Positions 27,085 to 35,538 of a stretch of DNA of 64,000 nt are shown here, one piece after another. Within the stretch, counting starts at the first letter, position 1; every line of letters begins with the position of its first letter. Made by a program: the position numbers and the translations under genes. Where the stretch lies: positions 23,881 through 87,880 of the forward strand of contig CAYXVZ010000019.1 in NCBI GenBank assembly GCA_964468345.1, read 5' to 3'. The notes beneath the pieces are model-generated. The model made no database searches. It was given only the letters and a program-made list of their open reading frames with translations, and was not told the origin of the DNA. Origin of the DNA: DALYLB01 sp964468345. GTDB lineage: Bacteria > Acidobacteriota > Blastocatellia > RBC074.

Positions 27085-28917
27085 ATGAAAATTTATAAGT
27101 TCTCTCAGGCGCTGTTGCTTGCGCTCATTTTCTCGACGGTGGCCGCGCAGGCGCCGCAGCAGGCCCCGGCGCTGAAATACACCGGCGTTGAAGAGATGGT
27201 CCCGATGCGGGATGGTGTGAAGCTCAATACGGTGATTTGCATGCCCGAGAATGTGACGGAGCCGCTGCCGATTTTGATGACGAGGACGCCGTATGGCGCC
27301 AGCAAACAGATCGCTCCGCGATTGCCATTCGCCTATCGAGAGCTTGCCGCGGATGGGTATATTTTCGTTTTTCAGGATATTCGGGGCCAGAATCGTTCCG
27401 AGGGCGAATTCCGCATGAATCGCCCGCCGCGGGATAAGAACGATCCGAAATCGATCGATGAGGCCACGGACACGAACGACACGATCGACTGGCTGCTTAA
27501 AAACGTCAAAAACAATAATGGCCGCGTCGGCATCTTCGGCGTTTCCTATCCCGGCTGGCTGGCCGTCGTTCCGCTGACCGAGCCGCACTCCGCGATCAAA
27601 GCCCTCTCGCCCCAGGCCGCAATGACGGATACCTGGCTCGGGGATGATTTCTTTCATCAGGGCGGCTTCCGGTTGAGTTATGGCTATGAATACGTCATTG
27701 GCGTCGAGGGAGGCCGGAACGGCGCTTCATCGGGTATCGACCGGTTCGATACCTATGAATGGTATTTGAAACAGGGCGCCATCTCGAACTTCATCAAACC
27801 GACCTTTCCCACCTGGAAGGACTTCATTGAGCATCCGACCTTCGATGCGTTCTGGAAGGCTCGCTCGGCCTCGCATTATCTGCAGGATCCGGCGGTTCCG
27901 ACGCTTCACGTTGCGGGCTGGTTCGATCAGGAGGATTTTTACGGTCCGATGAAGACGTACACGAAGCTGGAACAAAACGATAAGCAGAAAAACAACTTTC
28001 TCGTTGTCGGCCCCTGGAATCACGATGGATGGCGGGGCGGCGACGGCAGCAAGCTCGGCAATGTGGATTTCAAGGAACCGGCCGGCCGCTATTTCCGCGA
28101 AAAGATCGAGGCGCCCTGGTTCGCCTATCATCTGAAAGGAAAGGGAACGAGCAATTTCCCCGAGGCCCAGTCCTTCCGCACCGGCAGCAACGAATGGCAG
28201 ACCTATGACCAATGGCCGCCGCTCAATCGCACGACCGTCAAGAACCTGTATTTCCAGGCGAACGGCAAGCTGAGCTTCACGGAGCCCGCGGACGCGACCG
28301 CCTTTGACAGCTATGTTTCCGATCCGAAAACGCCAGTGCCCTATCGCAAACGGCCGATCGAACAGACCTATTCGCCGCGCGGCTCTGGCTGGGGCGCCTG
28401 GCTGACCGAAGATCAGCGCTTTGTCAGCCAACGGCCCGATGTCCTGAGCTGGGAAACCGATACGCTCACCGAAGACATCACGGTCGCGGGCGAAATCTTC
28501 GCCCAGCTTTTCGCCTCGACCACGGGCAGCGACAGCGATTGGATCGTCAAGCTGATCGATGTCTTTCCCGAAGAGATCCCGGACAATCACAAGATGGGCG
28601 GTTATCAGTTCATGGTCACGGGTGAAGTCCTTCGCGGCCGCTATCATAAGGCTTTTGACAAACCCCAGCCGCTGGTGCCGAACAAGATGACCGAATTCAA
28701 CGTCTATTTGACGCACAAGGATCACTGCTTCAAGAAGGGGCACAAGATCATGGTCCAGGTGCAAAGTTCCTGGTTTCCCGTCATCGACCGCAATCCCCAA
28801 AAGTACGTGGAGAATATCTTCAAGGCGACGGACAGCGATTACATCGCCGCCACGCAGAAAATCTATCGATCGAAGGGAAGCGCGTCCCATCTGAAATTGC
28901 CTGTGATTACAAAGTAA
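27085..28917 (+). CDS. Secreted CocE/NonD family hydrolase (X-Pro peptidase S15 type)
   Basis: A 610-residue exported alpha/beta-hydrolase with signal peptide (FSQALLLALIFSTVAAQ). Nucleophile Ser in GVSYPGWLAV, Asp in GWFDQEDFYGPM and His in GPWNHDGWRGGD form the triad of the S15/CocE family. A C-terminal jelly-roll domain (PENVTEPLPI belongs to the core; TLTEDITVAGEIFAQLFAST starts the C-terminal region) is typical. Members hydrolyse X-Pro dipeptides, cocaine-like esters or glutaryl beta-lactams; the natural substrate here is unknown. It is preceded by the nested repeat at 26811-27056, and CAGGAAAC lies just upstream of the ATG. Confidence 0.9.
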   Translation: MKIYKFSQALLLALIFSTVAAQAPQQAPALKYTGVEEMVPMRDGVKLNTVICMPENVTEPLPILMTRTPYGASKQIAPRLPFAYRELAADGYIFVFQDIRGQNRSEGEFRMNRPPRDKNDPKSIDEATDTNDTIDWLLKNVKNNNGRVGIFGVSYPGWLAVVPLTEPHSAIKALSPQAAMTDTWLGDDFFHQGGFRLSYGYEYVIGVEGGRNGASSGIDRFDTYEWYLKQGAISNFIKPTFPTWKDFIEHPTFDAFWKARSASHYLQDPAVPTLHVAGWFDQEDFYGPMKTYTKLEQNDKQKNNFLVVGPWNHDGWRGGDGSKLGNVDFKEPAGRYFREKIEAPWFAYHLKGKGTSNFPEAQSFRTGSNEWQTYDQWPPLNRTTVKNLYFQANGKLSFTEPADATAFDSYVSDPKTPVPYRKRPIEQTYSPRGSGWGAWLTEDQRFVSQRPDVLSWETDTLTEDITVAGEIFAQLFASTTGSDSDWIVKLIDVFPEEIPDNHKMGGYQFMVTGEVLRGRYHKAFDKPQPLVPNKMTEFNVYLTHKDHCFKKGHKIMVQVQSSWFPVIDRNPQKYVENIFKATDSDYIAATQKIYRSKGSASHLKLPVITK

Positions 28918-28995
28918 AGGGAGTTACTATTTGGGCGAAATTAGGTGATATTAGATGCAAAATCAGCTAATTTTGACCAGTGAGCGCATATTCAC

Positions 28996-29055
28996 TTCGC
29001 GAAGCGTTTGGAGTGCGGCGGCGAGCTCGGCGCCGCACTCCAAACGCTTCGCGAA
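28996..29055. repeat. 25-bp perfect inverted repeat with 10-nt loop
   Basis: Arms 28996-29020 and 29031-29055 (TTCGCGAAGCGTTTGGAGTG...) are exact reverse complements around GCGAGCTCGG. It lies between the hydrolase gene and cruF. The surrounding frame (28980-29360) is open but is not coding. Confidence 0.93.
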
Positions 29056-29115
29056 TCCGGGTGAAAACAGGAAGCGTAGAGAAACGCTGCTTCCCGAAAA
29101 AAACTGAACCGGCTT

Positions 29116-29958
29116 GTGGACTCACGCCCGATGCTTCACCTTTTGAAATTGTTGGCTGGAACCGTCGCGTACCGGCCCTATGTGTTCGTATTTTTTGCCT
29201 GCTATCTCTTTCTGGCCATCACGCACCTGGGGCGGCGTCGAACGGCGTTGTTCAGTGTGCTCGCTTTTCTCGTGGCCTTTGCCTGCGAGTGGAGTTCCGC
29301 CGTGGCCGCCACGGGTTTTCCCTTCGGACTGTACTATTACATCGACAATACGAGCCATAAGGAATTATGGATCGCCGGCGTGCCGTTTATGGATTCGCTG
29401 TCGTTCACCTTTCTTTCGTATGTGAGCTGGGAACTCGCGACCTTTCTTTACGGTCAGGTCAAGGCCGGATGGCGTGATGTGCAGGTCGTCAATGGAGATC
29501 AGGTCCGCCGGTCATGGCGCGTGACCTTTCTGGCGGCCTTTCTGATGATGTATCTTGACATCATCATCGATCCGGTTGCGCTTCTCGGCGACCGATGGTT
29601 TCTCGGCAAGATTTATTATTACCCCAATGGAGGAAGTTATTTCGGCATCACGCTGGCCAATTTCCTCGGCTGGTATTTTGTCTGCTTCGCAATCCTGCGG
29701 CTGTATGTCCTTCTCGAACGCATCCTGCTGTCGCGGCAGCCGGCGGAAAAGCTCGCGGCGGGAATTCTGCAATACCGGTACAAGGGACTGGGCGCGGTCG
29801 GCCTCTATTTCGGCGTGCTGGGGTTCAATCTCTTTATGACCTTCTGGATCGGGGAACGCCAACTCGGCATCGTGGGCATCATCATTGTATTGCCCCTGGT
29901 CGTAATGGTCATTCTCGGGGCGCGCCGGCAGCCCGGGGCGGAAGGGCACAATCGATGA
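29116..29958 (+). CDS. Carotenoid 1',2'-hydratase, CruF type (DUF422)
   Basis: A 280-residue polytopic membrane protein with about seven hydrophobic segments. The stretches FPFGLYYYIDNT, PFMDSLSFTFLSYVSWELA, DIIIDPVALLGDRWFL and YYYPNGGSYFGITLANFLGW are typical of CruF/bisanhydrobacterioruberin hydratase, which adds water to the psi end of carotenoids. This suggests a hydroxylated acyclic or monocyclic carotenoid in the membrane. No other carotenoid gene is adjacent. The start is uncertain: GTG 29116 or ATG 29131; neither has a clear Shine-Dalgarno. Confidence 0.82.
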   Translation: MDSRPMLHLLKLLAGTVAYRPYVFVFFACYLFLAITHLGRRRTALFSVLAFLVAFACEWSSAVAATGFPFGLYYYIDNTSHKELWIAGVPFMDSLSFTFLSYVSWELATFLYGQVKAGWRDVQVVNGDQVRRSWRVTFLAAFLMMYLDIIIDPVALLGDRWFLGKIYYYPNGGSYFGITLANFLGWYFVCFAILRLYVLLERILLSRQPAEKLAAGILQYRYKGLGAVGLYFGVLGFNLFMTFWIGERQLGIVGIIIVLPLVVMVILGARRQPGAEGHNR

Positions 29959-29965
29959 GGCGCAG

Positions 29966-30091
29966 ATGATACGCATGGCCAGAAGCGCGCGAGCCGGTAA
30001 GGGGGCAGTGATTGCGCTCGACGAATTTCACGATGAGGCGATGGTGACTTCCGGGTCAGGGCTCGCCGGACTGGAGGTGCTTCCGGAATGA
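29966..30091 (+). CDS. 41-residue ORF overlapping the E1 alpha start (doubtful)
   Basis: A short frame between cruF and the E1 alpha gene whose stop overlaps the E1 alpha ATG run (ATGATG at 30088). It begins MIRMARSARAGKGAVIALDE. No family is recognised and the ribosome-binding site is weak (GAGGCGC). It may be a coupling leader, a gene remnant or chance. Confidence 0.25.
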   Translation: MIRMARSARAGKGAVIALDEFHDEAMVTSGSGLAGLEVLPE

Positions 30092-31155
30092 TGATGAGTG
30101 CTGGCATGGATTCAGCGATGTTCGGCTCCGGCAATCTCCTGGCGTTTTATCGAACAATGCTGATGTCGCGAAGTTTCGACGACAAAGAGATTATCCTCAA
30201 AAATCAGAATCGCGTTTTTTTTCAACTCAGCAGCGCCGGTCATGAAGCGATCTCGCTCGCCTCGGCGCTGGTCCTGCGCCCCGCCTATGACTGGTTGTTT
30301 CCGCATGTGCGGGACCGCGCAATGATGCTGCATTTCGGCCTGACGCCTTACGAACAGTTTTTATCTTCGGTCGCGGCGCAAACTGACATCGTATCAGGCG
30401 CGCGGCAAATGCCTTCGCATTGGGGCTGCAAACGATTGAATCTCCCCTCGCGTTCTTCTTGCATCGGCATGCAGTTTTTGCAGGCCGTCGGGGCGGCGGA
30501 AGCCGGAATGCGGGGGGCGAACCTGAAGGAAGGCATTCATCACCTTTACGCGGACGAAATCGTTTATGTCGGTTCAGGCGACGGCGGGACCAGCGAAGGC
30601 GAGTTCTGGGAATCTCTCAACACAGCGTGCAATCTGAAATTGCCGGTGCTGTATGTGATTCAGGATAATGGCTACGCGATCTCTGTCCCGGTCGAAGTGC
30701 AAACTGCCGACGGCAGCATCTCCAGATTGCTGCGCGGTTTTCCTGACTTGTTCATCGAGGAATGTGACGGAACCGATTTGCAGGCCAGTTACGCGACGGT
30801 GTCGCGGGCGGCGTCGCATTGCCGCGCGCGACGCGGGCCGGCGCTCGTTCATGCGCGCGTGACGCGGCCTTATTCGCATTCGATGTCGGATGACGAAAGC
30901 CTGTATCGCGCGCCCGCCGAGTTGGCCGAACAGGCGACGCAAGATCCTTTGATCCGGATGCGCGATGCGCTGCTGCGCGAAAACATCGCGACGACAGAAG
31001 AGCTCCAACGCCTGCAGGCCGAAGTCAAAGCCGAACTGGACGCAGCGGCCGACGAGGCCCTGCAGGTCCCGCACGCGCCGCCTGAATCCGCCACGCTCTA
31101 TGTTTATTCTCCTGACGTTGATCCGACCTCGGCGGCTTTCGACACCGAACCGTAG
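30088..31155 (+). CDS. 2-oxoacid dehydrogenase E1 component, alpha subunit
   Basis: A 355-residue thiamine-diphosphate-dependent subunit that decarboxylates a 2-oxoacid for the E2 lipoyl domain. Features: LAFYRTMLMSRSFDDKEI, HVRDRAMMLHFG, the ThDP/Mg motif GDGGTSEGEFWE ... QDNGYAISVP, and THARVTRPYSHS-type activation loop (VHARVTRPYSHSMSDDE). It is closest to the branched-chain-type E1. Several ATGs cluster at the start (30088, 30091, 30106). It ends in TAG 31153-31155, and the beta gene begins 27 bp later in the same frame, so the two may once have been one gene. No E2 or E3 gene is nearby. Confidence 0.88.
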   Translation: MMMSAGMDSAMFGSGNLLAFYRTMLMSRSFDDKEIILKNQNRVFFQLSSAGHEAISLASALVLRPAYDWLFPHVRDRAMMLHFGLTPYEQFLSSVAAQTDIVSGARQMPSHWGCKRLNLPSRSSCIGMQFLQAVGAAEAGMRGANLKEGIHHLYADEIVYVGSGDGGTSEGEFWESLNTACNLKLPVLYVIQDNGYAISVPVEVQTADGSISRLLRGFPDLFIEECDGTDLQASYATVSRAASHCRARRGPALVHARVTRPYSHSMSDDESLYRAPAELAEQATQDPLIRMRDALLRENIATTEELQRLQAEVKAELDAAADEALQVPHAPPESATLYVYSPDVDPTSAAFDTEP

Positions 31156-31182
31156 GGGACGCTCGGTGGTCCTGAAGGCACG

Positions 31183-32193
31183 ATGGTGGATTTGATCAAT
31201 CGCTGTTTGCACGAAGAAATGGCGCGGAATGAACGCCTGGTCGTCCTGGGGCAGGATGTCGCCGATGCTTCACGGTCCGATTGCTTGAACGAAGTCAAAG
31301 GCAAAGGCGGCGTATTCAAGGTTACTTCCAACTTGCAGCGGAAATTCGGCGACGCGCGGGTATTCAATACGCCGCTGGCCGAAGCCAACATCATCGGACG
31401 ATCTGTCGGAATGGCGCTGCGCGGATTGAAGCCGCTGGCGGAGATTCAATTCTACGATTACATCTGGCCGGCGTATATGCAATTGCACAATGAGGTGCCG
31501 TTATTGCGCTGGCGTTCCAATAACGCGTGGAAATGCCCCATGGTGGTGCGGGCGCCGGTCGGTGGGTACATCAAAGGCGGCGCGATTTATCACAGCCAGT
31601 CCGGCGTGCAATTATTCACGTCCATACCCGGCTGGCGCGTCGTGATGCCTTCCAACGCGCTGGATGCCAATGGCCTGTTGCGCACGGCGATTCGTTGTGA
31701 CGACCCGGTGTTGTTTCTCGAACACAAACATCTGTACCGGCAGACCTACAACAAGAGCCCTTATCCCGGCCCTGATTTCATGATTCCGTTCGGCAAGGCG
31801 CGAACGGTGCGTTCGGGCAAAGATCTCACGCTGATCACCTATGGCGCGCTCGTGCAGAAATCGTGGGTCGCGGCGCAGCAATTGGCGCAGGAAGAAATTG
31901 ACGTGGAGGTCCTCGATCTGCGCAGCCTCAATCCTTACGACTGGACCACGATCGCCGCCAGCGTCAGAAAGACCAGTCGCGCGCTGGTTGTCTATGAAGA
32001 CATGATTTCATGGGGATATGGCGCAGAGATCGCCGCGCGTATCGGACAGGAGTTGTTTGGTTACCTCGATGCGCCGGTAAGCCGCGTCGCGGCCCGCGAC
32101 TGTTTTGTTTCCTATACGCCCGAAGTCGAGGATTACACCCTGCCGCAAGTGGCGGATATCATCAATGCTGTCCGTGAGATCGTCCGCTATTGA
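31183..32193 (+). CDS. 2-oxoacid dehydrogenase E1 component, beta subunit
   Basis: A 336-residue transketolase-like beta subunit: MVDLINRCLHEEMARNERLV, VFNTPLAEANIIGRSVGMAL, the FYDYIWPAYMQLHNE region, RAPVGGYIKGGAIYHSQS, and the C-terminal transketolase domain (LTLITYGALVQKSW, VEVLDLRSLNPYDW, YEDMISWGYGAEIAARI). With the alpha subunit it makes the ThDP active site of the E1 of a branched-chain or pyruvate-type dehydrogenase complex. It is in the same frame as the alpha gene, separated by TAG and nine codons; a weak GAAGG site precedes its ATG, so separate initiation is possible. Confidence 0.88.
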   Translation: MVDLINRCLHEEMARNERLVVLGQDVADASRSDCLNEVKGKGGVFKVTSNLQRKFGDARVFNTPLAEANIIGRSVGMALRGLKPLAEIQFYDYIWPAYMQLHNEVPLLRWRSNNAWKCPMVVRAPVGGYIKGGAIYHSQSGVQLFTSIPGWRVVMPSNALDANGLLRTAIRCDDPVLFLEHKHLYRQTYNKSPYPGPDFMIPFGKARTVRSGKDLTLITYGALVQKSWVAAQQLAQEEIDVEVLDLRSLNPYDWTTIAASVRKTSRALVVYEDMISWGYGAEIAARIGQELFGYLDAPVSRVAARDCFVSYTPEVEDYTLPQVADIINAVREIVRY

Positions 32194-32219
32194 TTGTATG
32201 AGTCCAGCAGGCGTGGCTA

Positions 32220-32340
32220 AACCACGAAGAAACGAAGAGCAGGAAGCGGTGAAGCGGCTGCCTCAGAATAACAAAAGACTATAAACCGGCCAGAGCGCCA
32301 AGAAGAACAGGAACAATTCTTGGCGCTCTTGGCGGTTTAT
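32220..32340. repeat. Inverted repeat (CGCCAAGA units) with a half ACGAAG element
   Basis: Arms 32281-32304 and 32317-32340 (ATAAACCG...AGCGCCAAGAA) match except around four positions where the register slips. Upstream, 32220-32246 is one arm of the ACCACGAAG family without a partner. Both families reappear together at 41872-42168. It lies between convergent E1 beta and xth. Confidence 0.85.
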
Positions 32341-32372
32341 TTTCCGCAGGGGGGCCGCATGGAGCGATAGGC

Positions 32373-33146
32373 CTAGCCAATCTGAAAATTGGCGACGACC
32401 GGCGCGTGATCTGATGGTTTTTCGAGCGTGCGGGGGATCTTGTCAATCCAGGCCGCATTGCACTTTTCCGCGAGCGGTTTGGTTGCCCAGAGGTGATCGA
32501 TGCGCAGGCCGTGGTTTCGCGGGAAGGCGCCGGCGCGATAATCCCACCAGGAAAAATTTCCCGCCTCCGACGTATGCATGCGAAAGACATCCACAAAGCC
32601 CCAGTCGTGAATCTTCTGCAATGCGGCGCGTTCGGCGTCGCTGCAGAGAATCTTGCCTGCCCATAAGACCGGGTCGTGCACGTCCCGGTCTTCCGGCGCG
32701 ACATTGAAATCTCCGCACAGGACGGCGTATTGATCGGGCTGGACGCTTTCATCGAAAAACTTTCGCAGCCTCGTCATCCAGCCGAGTTTATAAGCGTATT
32801 TTTCCGAACCGACTTCCGATCCATTGGGAATATAGACGTTCACGATCCGGACGCCGTTGACGGTCGCGGCGATCAGCCGTTTCTGGCTTCCGGCGTCGTC
32901 ATCCAGCAAGCCGCGGTGCACATCCGTAGCGGCATTCAACGAGAGAATCGCGACGCCGTTATAGGTCGGCTGGCCGAAGATCTCCGCGCGATAGCCGATT
33001 TCGGAAAAGGCGGCGGCGGGAAATTTCGCATCGACGCATTTGATTTCCTGCAGGCAGATGGCATCCGGTCGATTGGTCTTCATCCAGTCGAGGACATGTT
33101 GCAGGCGGACGCTGATCGAATTCACATTCCAGGTAGCAATTTTCAT
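32373..33146 (-). CDS. xthA: Exodeoxyribonuclease III (AP endonuclease)
   Basis: A 257-residue DNA repair enzyme that cuts at abasic sites and trims 3' ends. All signature motifs are present: MKIATWNVNSISVRL, LQEIKC (metal-binding Glu), IPNGSEVGSEKYAYKL, LCGDFNVAPEDRDVHDP, and the C-terminal GLRIDHLWAT and PSDHAPVV. Length matches the family. It lies 6 bp downstream of the copper ATPase gene, on the same strand, so co-transcription is likely; no functional link is implied. Confidence 0.95.
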   Translation of the reverse strand: MKIATWNVNSISVRLQHVLDWMKTNRPDAICLQEIKCVDAKFPAAAFSEIGYRAEIFGQPTYNGVAILSLNAATDVHRGLLDDDAGSQKRLIAATVNGVRIVNVYIPNGSEVGSEKYAYKLGWMTRLRKFFDESVQPDQYAVLCGDFNVAPEDRDVHDPVLWAGKILCSDAERAALQKIHDWGFVDVFRMHTSEAGNFSWWDYRAGAFPRNHGLRIDHLWATKPLAEKCNAAWIDKIPRTLEKPSDHAPVVANFQIG

Positions 33147-33152
33147 AAAGGG

Positions 33153-35438
33153 TCACATTGCGTGTCGAAGGCGCAGGCTATTGAGAACGACCGACAGGGA
33201 ACTGAATGCCATGGCCGCGGAAGCGAGGATCGGAGACAGCAGCCAGCCGCCAAGGGGATAAAGGACGCCCGCGGCGACCGGAATTCCGATCAGGTTATAA
33301 ATAAATGCCCAGAAAAGATTCTGGCGAATGTTTCGCAGGGTTTTTCGTGACAAGTCGATTGCCGCGGCGACGCCTGAGAGGTCGCCCGAGAGCAGCGTGA
33401 TGTCCGAAGCCTCTATGGCCACATCGGCGCCCGTGCCGATGGCAATGCCGATATCGGCGGCAGCCAGTGCGGGCGCGTCATTGATGCCATCGCCGACCAT
33501 GGCGACAACGCGCCTTTCGGATTGCAGGCGTTTGATCTCCGCCGCTTTTTGTTGCGGCAACACGCCTGCGATGACGCGGTCGATGCCGACCTGCCGGGCG
33601 ACCGATTCGGCAACGCGCCGATTGTCACCGCTCAGCATCGCTATTTCGAGCCCCAGTGAATGCAGTCGGGCGATTGCCGGGGCAGATGTTTCGCGTATCT
33701 GATCAGCCAGGCCGATCACGCCCATGAGTTGGCCGTCGATCGTTACCAAGATTGCGGTTTTCCCGGATTCGATCACTGCATCGAGCGCCGTGCTGGCCGC
33801 CGCAATGTCGATGCCGCGATCGCTCATCATATCGGCCGTGCCGAGCAACAGCCGGTGCCCGTCGATTGTGGCTTCGACGCCGCGGCCGGCAGAGGACATG
33901 AAATCGGAGATTTCGTGCGTCGCAAGGCCTCTTTTCTGTGCCTCGGCTACAATAGCCTGTGCCAGGGGATGCTCTGAATTGCGTTCCACCGAAGCCGCCA
34001 TTTGCAGCAGGGAATTGCTCTCGAAACCGTTGAGCGGGATCAGATCCGTCACGGCGGGTTTGCCCATTGTGATTGTTCCGGTTTTATCCAGCACGACCGT
34101 GTCGATGCGGTGCGCCGTTTCCAGCGCGACACCGCCCTTGAATAGAATTCCTCGCTCGGCCCCGCGCCCTGTGCCCGCCATGATGGCGGTCGGCGTAGCC
34201 AGCCCGAGCGCGCATGGACAGGCGATAATCAGAACCGATACGCTGTTGATCAGCGCCATCGACAGGCGGTGCTCCGCGGGGCCGACGACGAGCCAGATCA
34301 GAAATGTCGCAAGGGCGATGCCGATCACGACCGGCGTAAAAATGCCGCTGACGCGATCGGCCAGCCGGGCGATTGGCGCCTTTGAGCCCTGCGCCTGTTC
34401 GACCAGGCGAATGATCTGTTGCAGGGCGCCGTTCAGGCCGGTATGTGTCGCCCGCATGCGAAGTGCGCCCATCGTGTCGCCGCCCGCATTGAGCGTTGCG
34501 CCGATCAGCCGGTCCCCGGGCTTTTTTTCGACCGGAATCGATTCGCCCGTGATCATCGATTCATCGACCGTCGAATAGCCTGAAATCATTTCACCGTCGA
34601 CGGGAATCTTCTCGCCCGGCCGCACCAGGATCTCATCGCCCGGCCGGACCTGTTCAATGGGCAAGTCATGCTCAACGCCTTCGCGCAGGATCCGGGCGGT
34701 TCGCGGTTGCAGGCTGGCCAATCGCTTGATCGCCGCGCTGGTATGCGCTCGCGCCCGCGCTTCGAGCCAGCGGCCCAGCAAAATGAGGGTGATGATGGCG
34801 GCCGCGGATTCAAAATAGACGGGCGCTTTCATCCCCGGCATCCCGGCGTGCGACCCGGTCAAAACAAGGCCTGGCGCGATGGTCGCCACCGCGGAGTATA
34901 AAAATGCCGCCCCCGTACCCACCGCGATGAGAGTGTTCATATCGGTAGAGCGGTTTTTCAAACTCTTCCAGGCGCCGCGGTAAAAATGCAATCCGCTATG
35001 AAAAAGCACGGGCAGCGCCAGTGCGAACTCGACCCAGGCCATACCGGGAAAATCAATTCTTCCATGGGACATCGCCAGAATCAGCAAGGGCACCGTAAAG
35101 ACCGCGGCAATCCAAAACTTTTTTTGCAGGCTTTTCTGTTCGTCCTCGTTCTCCGCCTGGGGGGGATCGGCCGCATTTGATGCGCCATAGCCTGATTCGA
35201 TGACCCGGTTGATCATCGATGCCACGTCGACTTTGGCAGGGTCGTATTCCACCGTTGCGCGCGCAACCGCAAAATTGACGGAGGCCGAGTGTACGCCGGG
35301 CAGTTTGCGCAGTCGCCGTTCGATCAAAGACGCACAGGCTGCACAGGTCATCCCGCTGATCTTCAGGTCCACCTGAGTTTGTGGCAGTTGTTGGTTGATG
35401 TTGTTCGAGTCCGCATGGAGCATGGGGAAAGTATACAT
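33153..35438 (-). CDS. copA: Copper-exporting P1B-type ATPase
   Basis: A 761-residue integral membrane pump. One N-terminal heavy-metal domain (SGMTCAACASLIERRLRKLP) is followed by eight transmembrane helices, the TGES actuator motif (MITGESIPVEKKPGD), the CPC ion site (LIIACPCALGLATPTAIM), DKTGTIT (phosphorylated Asp), SEHPLAQAI and VGDGINDAPALAAAD. The CPC and HMA motifs indicate Cu(I)/Ag(I) export. The start is ATG 35438 or 35423; neither has a good Shine-Dalgarno. The divergent VWFA gene begins 100 bp away and its promoter lies in that gap. Confidence 0.93.
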   Translation of the reverse strand: MYTFPMLHADSNNINQQLPQTQVDLKISGMTCAACASLIERRLRKLPGVHSASVNFAVARATVEYDPAKVDVASMINRVIESGYGASNAADPPQAENEDEQKSLQKKFWIAAVFTVPLLILAMSHGRIDFPGMAWVEFALALPVLFHSGLHFYRGAWKSLKNRSTDMNTLIAVGTGAAFLYSAVATIAPGLVLTGSHAGMPGMKAPVYFESAAAIITLILLGRWLEARARAHTSAAIKRLASLQPRTARILREGVEHDLPIEQVRPGDEILVRPGEKIPVDGEMISGYSTVDESMITGESIPVEKKPGDRLIGATLNAGGDTMGALRMRATHTGLNGALQQIIRLVEQAQGSKAPIARLADRVSGIFTPVVIGIALATFLIWLVVGPAEHRLSMALINSVSVLIIACPCALGLATPTAIMAGTGRGAERGILFKGGVALETAHRIDTVVLDKTGTITMGKPAVTDLIPLNGFESNSLLQMAASVERNSEHPLAQAIVAEAQKRGLATHEISDFMSSAGRGVEATIDGHRLLLGTADMMSDRGIDIAAASTALDAVIESGKTAILVTIDGQLMGVIGLADQIRETSAPAIARLHSLGLEIAMLSGDNRRVAESVARQVGIDRVIAGVLPQQKAAEIKRLQSERRVVAMVGDGINDAPALAAADIGIAIGTGADVAIEASDITLLSGDLSGVAAAIDLSRKTLRNIRQNLFWAFIYNLIGIPVAAGVLYPLGGWLLSPILASAAMAFSSLSVVLNSLRLRHAM

Positions 35439-35451
35439 GATGTTCGCATGA

Positions 35452-35481
35452 CTGGCAGCTTGGACGCCGCCGCCGTATAAT
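35452..35481 (+). promoter_or_regulatory. Sigma-70-like promoter for the VWFA gene
   Basis: CTGGCA at 35452-35457 and TATAAT at 35476-35481 are spaced 18 bp. The -10 is a perfect consensus match and lies 57 bp upstream of the VWFA start codon. Confidence 0.5.
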
Positions 35482-35538
35482 CCGAGTCTATCCCCGGATA
35501 CCCCCCGCTGATGGATGATTGTTTTATTGGGAGAATTT

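Noticed and set aside
28980..29360. 126-codon open frame covering the inverted repeat before cruF.
   Set aside because: It translates the palindrome and overlaps CruF in another frame; no ribosome-binding site or family resemblance.
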